Shown here piece by piece: positions 25,561-37,549 of a stretch of 64,000 nucleotides of DNA; position 1 is the first letter of the stretch; each line of letters starts with the position of its first letter. The notes under the pieces are model-generated. The model had not been told where the DNA came from and searched no databases. It worked only from the letters and a program-made list of their open reading frames with translations. A program made the position numbers and the translations under genes. The stretch spans positions 1 to 64,000 of the forward strand of contig NZ_LIXJ01000021.1 in assembly GCF_001905795.1 (NCBI RefSeq), in the 5' to 3' direction. The DNA is from Streptomyces sp. CB01580. GTDB lineage: Bacteria; Actinomycetota; Actinomycetes; Streptomycetales; Streptomycetaceae.

Positions 25561-25996
25561 GGGCTGGGTCACCGCGAGCCCCGAGCTGGTGGCCGCCGTC
25601 CGCTCGCCGAAGCAGTTCCTGACCTATGTGTCCGCGGGCCCGCTCCAGTACGCGGTCGCCGAGGCGCTGCGCCTGCCCGACAGCTACCACGACGAGCTGC
25701 GCGCCAGCCTGCGGGCCAAACGGGACCTGCTGAGCGGCGGGCTCGCCGAGGCCGGTTTCGAGGTCTACCGACCGGCCGGCACGTACTTCGTCACCACCGA
25801 CATCCGTCCCCTCGGTGAGAGCGACGGCTTCGCCTTCTGCCGGGCGCTGCCCGAGCGGTGCGGCGTCGTCGCCGTCCCGAACGCGGTCTTCTACGACCAC
25901 CGCGAGCAGGGCGCGCCGTTCGTGAGGTTCGCCTTCTGCAAGCGGACGGAGGTCCTGCACGAGGCGGTGGACCGCCTCAAGCGACTGGCGTCCTGA
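25544..25996 (+). pseudogene. C-terminal part of a PLP-dependent aminotransferase, cut by integration
   Basis: About 150 codons remain, from 'GWVTASPELVAAVRSPKQFL' to the natural end 'DRLKRLAS'. The fragment has the substrate-binding end domain of class I/II aminotransferases, including 'PNAVFYDHREQGAPFVRFAF', where the arginine binds the substrate carboxylate. The PLP lysine and all N-terminal sequence are missing. The gene neighbourhood (ybjN-like, clpB, dnaK) matches that of the dapC-like aminotransferase of S. coelicolor. As I remember, the dapC-like gene is the attB of phage TG1 in S. avermitilis. The GTG at 25544 belongs to the element side and is not a natural start. Confidence 0.8.
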
Positions 25997-26090
25997 GGAA
26001 CGAGCGGCCGTCCCGAAGGCGGCCGGCCCGAGAGCGGCCGGTGTCCCGGGAACGGCCGGCCGGCCTGCCGGCGAGCCGGACGAACGCGGC

Positions 26091-26130
26091 GCGGGCGGGG
26101 GCGGGCCTTTCCGGCCCCGCCCCCGCCCGC
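26091..26130. terminator. GC-rich bidirectional hairpin
   Basis: A 15-bp perfect stem (GCGGGCGGGGGCGGG and its complement) with a 10-base loop, between the plus-strand aminotransferase remnant and the minus-strand YbjN-like gene. It can serve both directions. Confidence 0.75.
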
Positions 26131-26147
26131 TTGCCCGCTCGTACCGG

Positions 26148-26717
26148 TCAGGCGTCCGGTGCGGCCTGTTCGGTGCCGTCGGCGCCTTCCGGCTTCTCCT
26201 CGGACGGGACCAGGCCGAGACGCTCCTGGAGCCACTTGTCGAACTCGATCGAGGCGCGCACCCAGCTGACCGTCGACGAGACGAAGTGCTCCAGGCTGAC
26301 GCCCGTACCGATGAGCATCTGCGCCTCACCGATCAGCCGGATCGAGGTACCGGTGTCGTCGGAACCCTCCTCGGCCTCGTGGGTGTGCGTGTAGACCTTC
26401 GGCCACAGGGTGCGGCGGTTCCAGTCGTCGATCGCGTCGAGGAGGACCGGGCGCTGGTCCGCGGCGTGCGGGCGGTCGTAGAACGTACGGACCGAGAAGA
26501 CCTGCTGCTCGGCCTCGCCGCGGAACATGAAGTAGGTCCGGAATTCCTCCCACGGCGCGGCGAGGTCGCCCTCGTCGTCCACGACGTACTTCAGTTCCAT
26601 CTGGTCCAGGAGCTGCTTGACGAGGTCCTGGTCAGGGACGACGGGGCCCTCCGGTCCTGCGGCCTGCGGTTCGGGCTGGCCCCCGAAATTAGGAATCGAG
26701 GACGGATCGATGCTCAC
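26148..26717 (-). CDS. YbjN domain protein
   Basis: 189 aa from a GTG at 26717 ('SIDPSSIPNFGG'), eight bases after 'gaaggg'; an upstream frame extension is rejected. The YbjN fold is seen in 'EFRTYFMFRGEAEQQVFSV' and 'NRRTLWPKVYTHTHE', and the family block 'VSLEHFVSSTVSWVRASIEF' near the C-terminus. YbjN proteins resemble type III secretion chaperones; in actinobacteria their role is unclear. A conserved neighbour of clpB in Streptomyces. Confidence 0.85.
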   Translation of the reverse strand: MSIDPSSIPNFGGQPEPQAAGPEGPVVPDQDLVKQLLDQMELKYVVDDEGDLAAPWEEFRTYFMFRGEAEQQVFSVRTFYDRPHAADQRPVLLDAIDDWNRRTLWPKVYTHTHEAEEGSDDTGTSIRLIGEAQMLIGTGVSLEHFVSSTVSWVRASIEFDKWLQERLGLVPSEEKPEGADGTEQAAPDA

Positions 26718-26908
26718 CGTGTTTTTCCCTTCGTGCGGTTGCCGACATCCTCTCCCATGGCGGGCGGGGGATGGCAAGCCCCGGCGGGGCCGATCCGCCA
26801 CGAGCTGACAAGCGGCCCGTGCGGGCCGGCCCCGCCGGACCCCGCAGAAGGAGCCGGGCCCCGCAGAAGGAACAGAGGGAACAGAATGCTCCCCCCAGGT
26901 GATGGCTG

Positions 26909-26942
26909 CCCGGCGCCGGGACGGTGACGTCCCGGCGCCGGG
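26909..26942 (-). terminator. Terminator after clpB
   Basis: Perfect 15-bp stem CCCGGCGCCGGGACG with a 4-base loop, about 20 bp beyond the clpB stop on the coding strand. Confidence 0.75.
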
Positions 26943-26964
26943 AGGGTTGCGCGCCCCGGGAGGG

Positions 26965-29550
<2,586 letters not shown>

Positions 29551-29615
29551 GTGCGTCGTCTCCTCCTTGCGGTGGCTGCTCTCTCCACAACACTGACTTG
29601 GTCAACGTCTACTAA

Positions 29616-29636
29616 GTTGAGTCTATTCCACTCAAC
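29616..29636. promoter_or_regulatory. HAIR operator for HspR upstream of clpB
   Basis: GTTGAGT-N7-ACTCAAC, a perfect inverted repeat close to the HspR consensus CTTGAGT-N7-ACTCAAG. Two further copies lie before dnaK, and hspR itself is in this window. Confidence 0.88.
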
Positions 29637-29707
29637 CCAGTTTTTCGCACACACCACACAGCACCACCGCCACCACAGGCCAGGGGGCCCCTGCCTACGC
29701 TGTGCGC

Positions 29708-30112
29708 ATGGCAGTCGACCCGACGAATCCGAGCCCCGAGTACCTCGCGTTCTGGCGCGAGCACCACCTGTGCACCCTGACCACCCCTCGCCCCGACGGC
29801 TCGCCGCACGTGGTGCCAGTGGGCGTGACGTACGACCCGGGGGCCGGGCTCGCCCGCGTCATCAGCGACAAGAGCACCCGGAAGGTGACCAACGTCCTGG
29901 CGGCGGGCCCGGACGGCGCCCGCGTGGCGGTCTGCCAGGTCGACCGGCGCCGCTGGGCGACGCTGGAGGGGCGCGCGCGGGTGCGCACCGACGAGGAGGC
30001 CGTCGCCGACGCCGTACGCCGCTACGAGGAACGCTACGGGCGCACGCCGGCACCCAACCCGAACCGCGTCGTCATCGAGATCACCCTGGACCGGGCGCTC
30101 GGCAAGGCATGA
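29708..30112 (+). CDS. PPOX-class F420-dependent oxidoreductase / PNPOx-like protein
   Basis: 134 aa from ATG at 29708; a GTG two codons earlier is possible. 'AFWREHHLCTLTTPRPDGSP' and 'HVVPVGVTYD' form the split-barrel entry strands that bind flavin or F420, and 'VCQVDRRRWATLEGRARV' the later strand. The last block 'NPNRVVIEITLDRALGKA' is usual for the mycobacterial and Streptomyces group. A reductase or cofactor-binding role in the cytoplasm is likely; the cofactor cannot be settled by eye. Divergent from clpB. Confidence 0.85.
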   Translation: MAVDPTNPSPEYLAFWREHHLCTLTTPRPDGSPHVVPVGVTYDPGAGLARVISDKSTRKVTNVLAAGPDGARVAVCQVDRRRWATLEGRARVRTDEEAVADAVRRYEERYGRTPAPNPNRVVIEITLDRALGKA

Positions 30113-30231
30113 GCCCCGACAGGACATGAACAGCCGCGGAGCAGGAGCCCCGGCAGGACGCGGCGCGGCACGGCAGGGCACGCGCCCCGCCGGAGCACGG
30201 CACGGCAGGGCGCAGCACAGCACGGGAAAAG

Positions 30232-30274
30232 CACAACGGCGCCATCGTGTTCAGGTCACGATGACGCCGTTGTG
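30232..30274. terminator. Bidirectional terminator hairpin
   Basis: CACAACGGCG...CATCGTG pairs with CACGATG...CGCCGTTGTG, an 18-bp stem with one internal mismatch and a 7-base loop, between the convergent PPOX and Rieske-like genes. Confidence 0.75.
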
Positions 30275-30314
30275 TGGGGGAGTGACTGAGCGACGTGTAA
30301 CGACGGGGGATCGC

Positions 30315-30635
30315 TCAGGCACTGCGGGGGGTGGCGGAAATGGTCTCTGGTTGGAACAGCTGGTGGTCCCGCCGGTCGAGATTCACGAAGATCATGTCGT
30401 ACCGGATCGCGCAGCGGACGGGCTGCGGTGCTCCGCGCGGCTTGCGCAGGCAGCGGTACGCACGCACTTCGTCGTCTTCTTCGCGCGCGACAACGATGGG
30501 GTCGCCGAACAGAGTGACCATCAGCGAGTCGCCACAGCGGGGGAGGGCCGTGACGAGATCGATGAAATGCCAGCCTGATCGGTAGGCCGTGGCCATTTCC
30601 CGCCGGAAGGTCCGGTCGTCCGGCGGGATGGTCAT
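30315..30635 (-). CDS. Rieske-like protein without a recognisable iron site
   Basis: 106 aa from ATG at 30635, which overlaps the stop of the DIAW-repeat gene (ATGA), so the two are translationally coupled. 'GWHFIDLVTALPRCGDSLMV' then 'TLFGDPIVVAREEDDEVRAY' match the first strands of a Rieske oxygenase N-terminus, and 'YDMIFVNLD' resembles the strand that follows the Rieske site. Between them the expected CxH...CxxH is replaced by 'RCLRKPRGAPQPVRC', with the cysteines near arginines. It may be a partner or binding protein derived from a Rieske fold, or the family assignment may be wrong. Confidence 0.6.
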   Translation of the reverse strand: MTIPPDDRTFRREMATAYRSGWHFIDLVTALPRCGDSLMVTLFGDPIVVAREEDDEVRAYRCLRKPRGAPQPVRCAIRYDMIFVNLDRRDHQLFQPETISATPRSA

Positions 30636-30946
30636 GCGCCCAGGTGGTTCGGCGTGGACCAGGCGATGTCACCGGGCGCGGGCGCCGCCTGGACACCCCA
30701 TGCGATGTCGCCCTGGGCGGTGGCCGGGGTGACCCATGCGATGTCACCAGGGGCCGCGGCCCGGACGGACCAGGCGATGTCACCCGACGCCTGGGTGGAC
30801 CACGCAATGTCACCCGGCGAGGATGCCGCCTCGCTGCTCCATGCGATGTCGCTGCCGCTCACCGCCCCGAGTCCCAGGGCCGCGGCGAACGAGACGGCAA
30901 GCGCCGAGCGAAGCATTCGCTTATACATAGTCGGCTTCGTCCTCAC
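30632..30946 (-). CDS. Secreted protein made of six (S/G)DIAW repeats
   Basis: 104 aa from a GTG at 30946 or 98 aa from the ATG at 30928. A Sec-type signal peptide ('MLRSALAVSFAAALGLGAVSG') is followed by six units of 10-13 residues, each beginning SDIAW or GDIAW and separated by Ser/Ala/Pro-rich spacers, ending 'GDIAWSTPNHLGA'. The pentapeptide is invariant apart from the first residue. Such architecture fits a multi-copy peptide precursor (pheromone or modified peptide) or a repeat-bearing surface protein. It heads a two-gene unit with the Rieske-like gene and diverges from a LuxR-type regulator. Not in any family I can name. Confidence 0.75.
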   Translation of the reverse strand: MRTKPTMYKRMLRSALAVSFAAALGLGAVSGSDIAWSSEAASSPGDIAWSTQASGDIAWSVRAAAPGDIAWVTPATAQGDIAWGVQAAPAPGDIAWSTPNHLGA

Positions 30947-31021
30947 TTGTGGATTCTTCTCCCCCGCACCTAAGACGATGTCTCACCTGGGCACACGAAC
31001 ACCACCGGGTCGATGCATCAT

Positions 31022-31041
31022 GTTCCTGCATGTTCAGGAAC
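31022..31041. promoter_or_regulatory. 20-bp palindrome before the LuxR-type gene
   Basis: GTTCCTG-N6-CAGGAAC, perfect in both arms, ending 16 bp before the ATG at 31058 and about 75 bp before the divergent repeat-protein gene. A likely operator, possibly of the adjacent regulator. Confidence 0.55.
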
Positions 31042-31057
31042 CTGGGGGGTGGAGAAT

Positions 31058-32044
31058 ATGGTCACAAGCGATACAAAGCCGACACATCCTCATGGGATCA
31101 CCGAACTCTGCGAGCCAGGAGTACGGCTGTACGCCAGCGCTTTGCGGTCGGGACGTATCGCCAGGAGCGAAGTGGAACCGGCTCCCTGTCTCATGGACTT
31201 CGCCCTGCTGCACCCCGACCCCGACGACGCCGACTGGCTGCGCCCCGTGCCGCCGTCCGCCGCCCTGGCGAAACACCTGCATCCCATCGAGCGCGAAATC
31301 CTGGAGCGCCGACGGCATTCGGTCCTGCTCACCGAGTCCTTCGAGCCGTTCATGGACATCAGCGCGCAGGATCCGCCGACCACTCACGCCATCACCGTGC
31401 TGGAAGGGGTCAACCGGATCAACGCGGCGCTCGACCTCGCCACGGCGGAGTGCCGATCGGAAGTCCTCACCGTCCAGCCGGGCGGCGGACGCAGCGAAGA
31501 TCGCCTCAGCGAAGCCTTGGAACGCGGTCTTTCCGTAGTGGATCGCGGTGTCAGCATCCGCACCCTCTACCAGCACACCGTACGGCACAGCCCAGGCACC
31601 CTGGCCTACGCCGAGCGGATGGCCGACGACAACGTGGAGATCCGGACGCTCGAAGAACTCATCGAGCGGCTCATCGTCTTCGACCGCACCGTGGCGTTCA
31701 TCCCCGCCCAGGACGACCGCCAAGTCGCCCTGGAACTGCGCCATCCCGGGCTCGTCGAGTATCTCGTCAAGGTGTTCGAGCAGCTGTGGACCCGGGCGGC
31801 ACCGCTCCTCGAAGAGGTCAAGTACGACCCGACCCCCGAGGGGATCAGCGGAGTTCAGCGGTCCATCGCCCAACTCCTCGTGGAGGGCCATGTCGACGAC
31901 TCCATCGCCCGCCGTCTCGGCATGAACGTCCGCACCTGCCGCGCACACGTCGCCAAGTTGTCCGCCGTCCTCGGCAGCAACAGCCGCGCCCAGCTCGGCT
32001 ATCTGATCGCGCGTTCAGGGATTCTGGAACAGGTGCCGGACTGA
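31058..32044 (+). CDS. LuxR-type regulator with TrmB/PLD-like sensor region
   Basis: 328 aa from ATG at 31058, three bases after 'ggtggag'; an upstream ATG at 31013 lies inside the palindrome region. The central part ('LEGVNRINAALDLATAECRS', 'TVQPGGGRSEDRL', 'IVFDRTVAFIPAQDD') matches the TrmB-like, phospholipase-D-fold domain of a large Streptomyces regulator family. The C-terminal HTH is 'LLVEGHVDDSIARRLGMNVR' followed by 'TCRAHVAKLSAVLGSNSRAQ', a LuxR-type DNA-binding unit. Divergence from the DIAW-repeat operon makes that operon its likely target. Confidence 0.88.
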   Translation: MVTSDTKPTHPHGITELCEPGVRLYASALRSGRIARSEVEPAPCLMDFALLHPDPDDADWLRPVPPSAALAKHLHPIEREILERRRHSVLLTESFEPFMDISAQDPPTTHAITVLEGVNRINAALDLATAECRSEVLTVQPGGGRSEDRLSEALERGLSVVDRGVSIRTLYQHTVRHSPGTLAYAERMADDNVEIRTLEELIERLIVFDRTVAFIPAQDDRQVALELRHPGLVEYLVKVFEQLWTRAAPLLEEVKYDPTPEGISGVQRSIAQLLVEGHVDDSIARRLGMNVRTCRAHVAKLSAVLGSNSRAQLGYLIARSGILEQVPD

Positions 32045-32294
32045 CACGGTCGCAATCGCGAAACACCGGAGCACCGCCCCGTGGGGCATCCCCGTGCCCG
32101 GTACGACCGGCTCCCGGCCCGAGTCGTCCGGATCCTCGCGCGCACAAGCGCGCACCAGGCCGTCGCGGGGCGGCCGTTCGTCCCGGGGAGCGGCCCCGAC
32201 CCGGTCGCCGCGCCCACCACCGGCACCGCCGCCCGGACCGCCGTGCCCGGCCCCTCCGGTGCGTCCGACGCGGCCACCGGCCGGCGCGACCGGC

Positions 32295-32798
32295 TCACGC
32301 CGTACGCGGCGCCCCGCCCCACTCCGCCAGGAGCTCCTCCCGCTTCGCCCGTCCGGGGGTCCCGCCCTGCCACTCACGGCCCCAGGCGAGCAGGGCGGCG
32401 GGGGTGGCACGGCCCTCCGCATACGCGTCGAGCAGGTCCTGCGACAGCCGGAACTCGGCTGTGCCGTAGGAGGCGGCGGGCGCGTACACGGTCCATTCCA
32501 CTTCCCCGTCGGGGGTGTCGAGGCGTACGAACATCGCCGGGCCGTCGTCGAACCCGCCGAAGGCGACGGTGGTCACCGTTTCCAGCAGGATCCCGGCCAC
32601 CCGGCCCGGCGAGGACCGTACGGGCGCGCCGACCACCGTCGCGCGCCGGATGTCACGCCACGCCCAGGTGCCGCGCCGGTCCTCCCCGAGCCCGGTCAGG
32701 CCCTCCTCGGTGAGGAGCACACCGGGACCGGTCTCGTTGGGCGGGGCGCCTATGTGCGCCGACGCTGCGGTGATCCAGAAGAGACCGACCATGGACAT
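32295..32798 (-). CDS. Hypothetical protein
   Basis: 167 aa from ATG at 32798 ('MSMVGLFWITAA'). The sequence reads as a beta-rich domain: 'GVLLTEEGLTGLGEDRRG' with 'WAWRDIRRATVVGAPVRS' like a PH-type fold, then a helical C-terminus 'RLSQDLLDAYAEGRATPA'. No family named with certainty; probably cytoplasmic. It is convergent with the LuxR-type gene. Confidence 0.7.
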   Translation of the reverse strand: MSMVGLFWITAASAHIGAPPNETGPGVLLTEEGLTGLGEDRRGTWAWRDIRRATVVGAPVRSSPGRVAGILLETVTTVAFGGFDDGPAMFVRLDTPDGEVEWTVYAPAASYGTAEFRLSQDLLDAYAEGRATPAALLAWGREWQGGTPGRAKREELLAEWGGAPRTA

Positions 32799-33100
32799 GC
32801 GTACCGACTCCCGACTGTGCCGCCGGGCGGCTCGGCCCCCAGCTTCCGTGACGTGTGGTGCGGCGAGACCGCGCGGGACGGTGTCGACCCCGCCCGTCCG
32901 CGGCCCCACAAGGCAGGACGCGATCGGACGGAGGAGGGTTTCGTCCGCCGTCCGGGCGGTCGGCGCCCACGCACGTCACAGGGCACCGGACACGCGGCAC
33001 ACGGAGCACACGGCAGAGCGCCGGGGAGCCGACCCGTCGGTCGCCTCCCCGGCGCTCCGACCGGAGTTGCGGGGCATCCCCCGGAAAACTCCGGCCCTGT
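32799..33100. other. Gap between hypothetical gene and hspR
   Basis: No gene seen on either strand. The part near 33000-33080 contains CCGGGGAGCCGAC and GTCGGTCGCCTCCCCGG, which can pair imperfectly and may terminate the dnaK operon after hspR. Confidence 0.4.
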
Positions 33101-33547
33101 TCAGTCCTTGGGCCGCTTGGGCCGCCAGACCACCAACGCGCTGGTCTGCTGCACGTCCTGGTACGGCACCAGATCGCGCCGGTACGAGGCATGCACCTGG
33201 GCCTCACGCTGCTGCATCGCCGCCGCCGCGCCGTCCACCGCCGCCGTGAGCTCGGCGACGCGCTGCTGGAGCGCGGCGACCTGGTTCTCCAGCTCGATGA
33301 TGCGCTTGATCCCGGCGAGGTTGATGCCCTCGTCCTGCGACAGCTGCTGAACCGTGCGCAGCAGCTCGATGTCGCGGGCCGAGTAGCGCCTGCCGCGCCC
33401 GGCCGTGCGGTCGGGCGAGACCAGCCCCAGGCGGTCGTACTGGCGCAGTGTCTGCGGATGGAGGCCCGAGAGCTGGGCCGCGATCGAGATCACGTACACC
33501 GGTGTCTCATCGGTCAGTTCGTACGGATTACGTCGTCGGCCGTCCAC
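33101..33547 (-). CDS. hspR: HspR heat-shock repressor (MerR family)
   Basis: 148 aa. The MerR helix-turn-helix is 'VISIAAQLSGLHPQTLRQYD', followed by 'RLGLVSPDRTAGRGRRYSAR' and a coiled-coil dimer segment 'LENQVAALQQRVAEL'. HspR binds HAIR sites, with DnaK as corepressor, and shuts off dnaK and clpB. Three HAIR sites are present in this window (29616, 37353, 37405). It is the last gene of the dnaK operon, one base after dnaJ. Confidence 0.96.
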   Translation of the reverse strand: MDGRRRNPYELTDETPVYVISIAAQLSGLHPQTLRQYDRLGLVSPDRTAGRGRRYSARDIELLRTVQQLSQDEGINLAGIKRIIELENQVAALQQRVAELTAAVDGAAAAMQQREAQVHASYRRDLVPYQDVQQTSALVVWRPKRPKD

Positions 33548-33548
33548 C

Positions 33549-34745
33549 TCAAGCTCCCTTCGCCGCCTGGAAGAGGTCCGCCCGCGGATCGCTGCCCGCG
33601 GTCGCCTTCCGGTATGCCTCCAGTGCTTCCCTGGCCTCGGTGCCGAGATCCTTGGGCACCGTCACCTCGACGGTGACCAGCAGGTCGCCCCGGGTGCCGT
33701 CCTTGCGGACCGCGCCCTTGCCGCGGGCGCGCATCGTGCGCCCGTTGGGGGTGCCGGCCGGAAGTTTCAGGGTGACCGGCGGGCCGCCGAGCGTGGGCAC
33801 CTTCACCTCGCCGCCGAGCGCCGCCTCCGTGAAGTCGACGGGCACGGTGACCGTGAGGTTGTCGCCCTTGCGGCCGAAGACCGGGTGCGCGTCGACGTGC
33901 ACCACGACGTACAGGTCGCCGGCCGGTCCGCCGCGCTCACCGGGACCGCCCTTGCCGCGCAACCGGATCCGCTGGCCGTCCGAGACGCCCGCCGGGATCC
34001 GGACCTGCATGGTCCGGGCCGACTTCGCCCGACCGCTGCCCTTGCAGACGTCGCAGGCGTCCTGGGCGATGAGGCCCCGGCCCTTGCAGTCGACGCAGGG
34101 GTCGGTGAGCGAGAAGCCGCCGCCGGAGCCGCGCGACACCTGGCCGGTGCCGAGACAGGTCGGGCAGACCCTGGGGGTGCCGTTCTTGTCGCCGGTGCCG
34201 GAGCACGCCTTGCAGGGCGCCTGGCTGGACATCCGCAGCGGGACCGTGGCCCCGTCGACCGCCTCGGTGAAGCTGAGCGTCACCTCGGACTCGATGTCCT
34301 GGCCGCGGCGCGGCTGCGTCCGCGTACCCGCGCCGCCCCGGTTGAACAGGCCGCCGAAGACGTCGCCCAGACCGCCACCGCCGCCGAAGCCACCGGCTCC
34401 GCCGGTCTGGCCGCCCGGGGCACCGCCCTGGGCCCCTCCGAAGAGGTCGCTCAGGTCGAAGTTGAAGTTGCCCCCGGCACCTCCCGGCCCGGGCCGGAAC
34501 CCGCCGTTGCCGAAGAGGGCGCGCGCCTCGTCGTACTCCTTGCGCTTCTTGGCGTCACCGAGGACGTCGTTCGCCTCGGAGATCTCCTTGAAGCGTTCCT
34601 CCGCCTTGTCGTCACCCTTGTTGGCGTCCGGGTGGAACTCGCGGGCGAGCTTCCGGTACGCCTTCTTGATCTCGGCGTCGGTGGCGTCCTTGGGGACGCC
34701 GAGAACCTTGTAATAGTCCTTCTCGACGAAGTCCTTCGTGCTCAT
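33549..34745 (-). CDS. dnaJ: DnaJ co-chaperone
   Basis: 398 aa. J domain residues 8-75 include the essential HPD in 'FHPDANKG'. A Gly/Phe-rich linker (about 85-140) and four zinc-binding repeats follow ('CKACSGTG', 'CPTCLGTG', 'CVDCKGRG', 'CDVCKGSG'), then the substrate-binding domain with 'GSDPRADLFQAAKGA' at the end. It stimulates DnaK ATPase and delivers unfolded proteins. Separated from grpE by 93 bp containing a strong hairpin, and adjacent to hspR. Confidence 0.97.
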   Translation of the reverse strand: MSTKDFVEKDYYKVLGVPKDATDAEIKKAYRKLAREFHPDANKGDDKAEERFKEISEANDVLGDAKKRKEYDEARALFGNGGFRPGPGGAGGNFNFDLSDLFGGAQGGAPGGQTGGAGGFGGGGGLGDVFGGLFNRGGAGTRTQPRRGQDIESEVTLSFTEAVDGATVPLRMSSQAPCKACSGTGDKNGTPRVCPTCLGTGQVSRGSGGGFSLTDPCVDCKGRGLIAQDACDVCKGSGRAKSARTMQVRIPAGVSDGQRIRLRGKGGPGERGGPAGDLYVVVHVDAHPVFGRKGDNLTVTVPVDFTEAALGGEVKVPTLGGPPVTLKLPAGTPNGRTMRARGKGAVRKDGTRGDLLVTVEVTVPKDLGTEAREALEAYRKATAGSDPRADLFQAAKGA

Positions 34746-34768
34746 CGACGTCCCTCCTTCCGGACGAT

Positions 34769-34806
34769 CGGCCGTGCGACCGGCTCACGGGCCGGTCGCA
34801 CGGCCG
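34769..34806 (-). terminator. Intercistronic hairpin between grpE and dnaJ
   Basis: A perfect 16-bp stem, CGGCCGTGCGACCGGC and its complement, with a 6-base loop in the middle of the dnaK operon. It may be a partial terminator or an mRNA processing or stability site that lowers dnaJ-hspR output. Confidence 0.6.
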
Positions 34807-34838
34807 GGCGGTGCGCCGCGAGATGGTCAGACGGGATG

Positions 34839-35488
34839 TCAGACCTCCTCGCCGCCACCGCTCTCCTCGTCGGTTGCCTTCTCTTCCTTGGCCGCGGCCG
34901 GAGTCGCGCCCGGCTGCGGCTCGGCCACCGCCACCCGCGCGGGGCGGATGGTGCGCTCGCCGATCCGATACCCCGGCTGCAGGATCGCCACGCAGGTCGT
35001 CTCCGTGACGTCCGGCGCGTACGAGTGCATCAGGGCCTCGTGGATCGTCGGGTCGAAGGGCTCGCCCTCCTTGCCGAACTGCTGCAGGCCCAGCTTGGCG
35101 ACGACCGTCTCCAGCGATTCCGCCACCGACTTGAACCCGCCCACGAGCTCGCCGTGGTCCCGGGCCCGGCCGATGTCGTCGAGCACGGGCAGGATCTCGG
35201 ACAGGAGGTTCGCGACCGCGATCTCCTTGACCGTGGCCCGGTCCCGCTCGACGCGGCGACGGTAGTTCTGATACTCGGCCTGGAGCCGCTGGAGGTCGCC
35301 CGTGCGCTCGTTGAGCGCGGTACGGACCTGGTCCAGCTGGGCCGTCAGACCGACGGTCTCTACTGCGTCCCCGGCCGGGGCCGCCTCTTCCTCCTTGGGG
35401 GAGGAGGAGGCGTCCTTCGGCTCAGCTCCGTCAGGGGTGGCGCCGGAGGGGACGTCGGGCTTCTCCTCGAAACCCGAGTTCTCCTCGG

Positions 35489-35492
<4 letters not shown>
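34839..35492 (-). CDS. grpE: GrpE nucleotide exchange factor
   Basis: 217 aa. An acidic N-terminal tail (1-60) leads to the long dimer helix 'DLQRLQAEYQNYRRRVERDR', and the C-terminal beta domain includes 'IHEALMHSYAPDVTETTCVA' and 'LQPGYRIGERTIRPARVAVA'. It releases ADP from DnaK. The ATG overlaps the end of dnaK (4 bases), so translation is coupled. Confidence 0.96.
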
Positions 35493-37330
<1,838 letters not shown>

Positions 37331-37352
37331 TTCGATTCCTCCAGGATGACTA

Positions 37353-37373
37353 CTTGAGCGGAACTCACTCAAG
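37353..37373. promoter_or_regulatory. HAIR operator, proximal to dnaK
   Basis: CTTGAGC-N7-ACTCAAG, one base from the consensus, 22 bp upstream of the dnaK start. Confidence 0.85.
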
Positions 37374-37404
37374 GATGCATGACACGAATCCCAGTGTCAA
37401 TAGA

Positions 37405-37425
37405 GTTGAGTCGAGCCGACTCAAC
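37405..37425. promoter_or_regulatory. HAIR operator, distal to dnaK
   Basis: GTTGAGT-N7-ACTCAAC, identical in both arms to the clpB site; 31 bp beyond the first copy. Confidence 0.85.
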
Positions 37426-37549
37426 TAACGTGCACCTGCCGCGCTCGCACCGATCACCCCGACCGCCCCCGGGCAACATTCGCTCGCCCCACGAGCCACA
37501 CAACCCCTCCCCATCATCACGCCATGGGATCGTTCTGCCATAAACCGCC

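Noticed and set aside
30650..30850. DIAW-coding repeats as CRISPR or non-coding repeats
   Set aside because: The repeats stay in one reading frame with conserved peptide and follow a signal peptide, so they are protein repeats.
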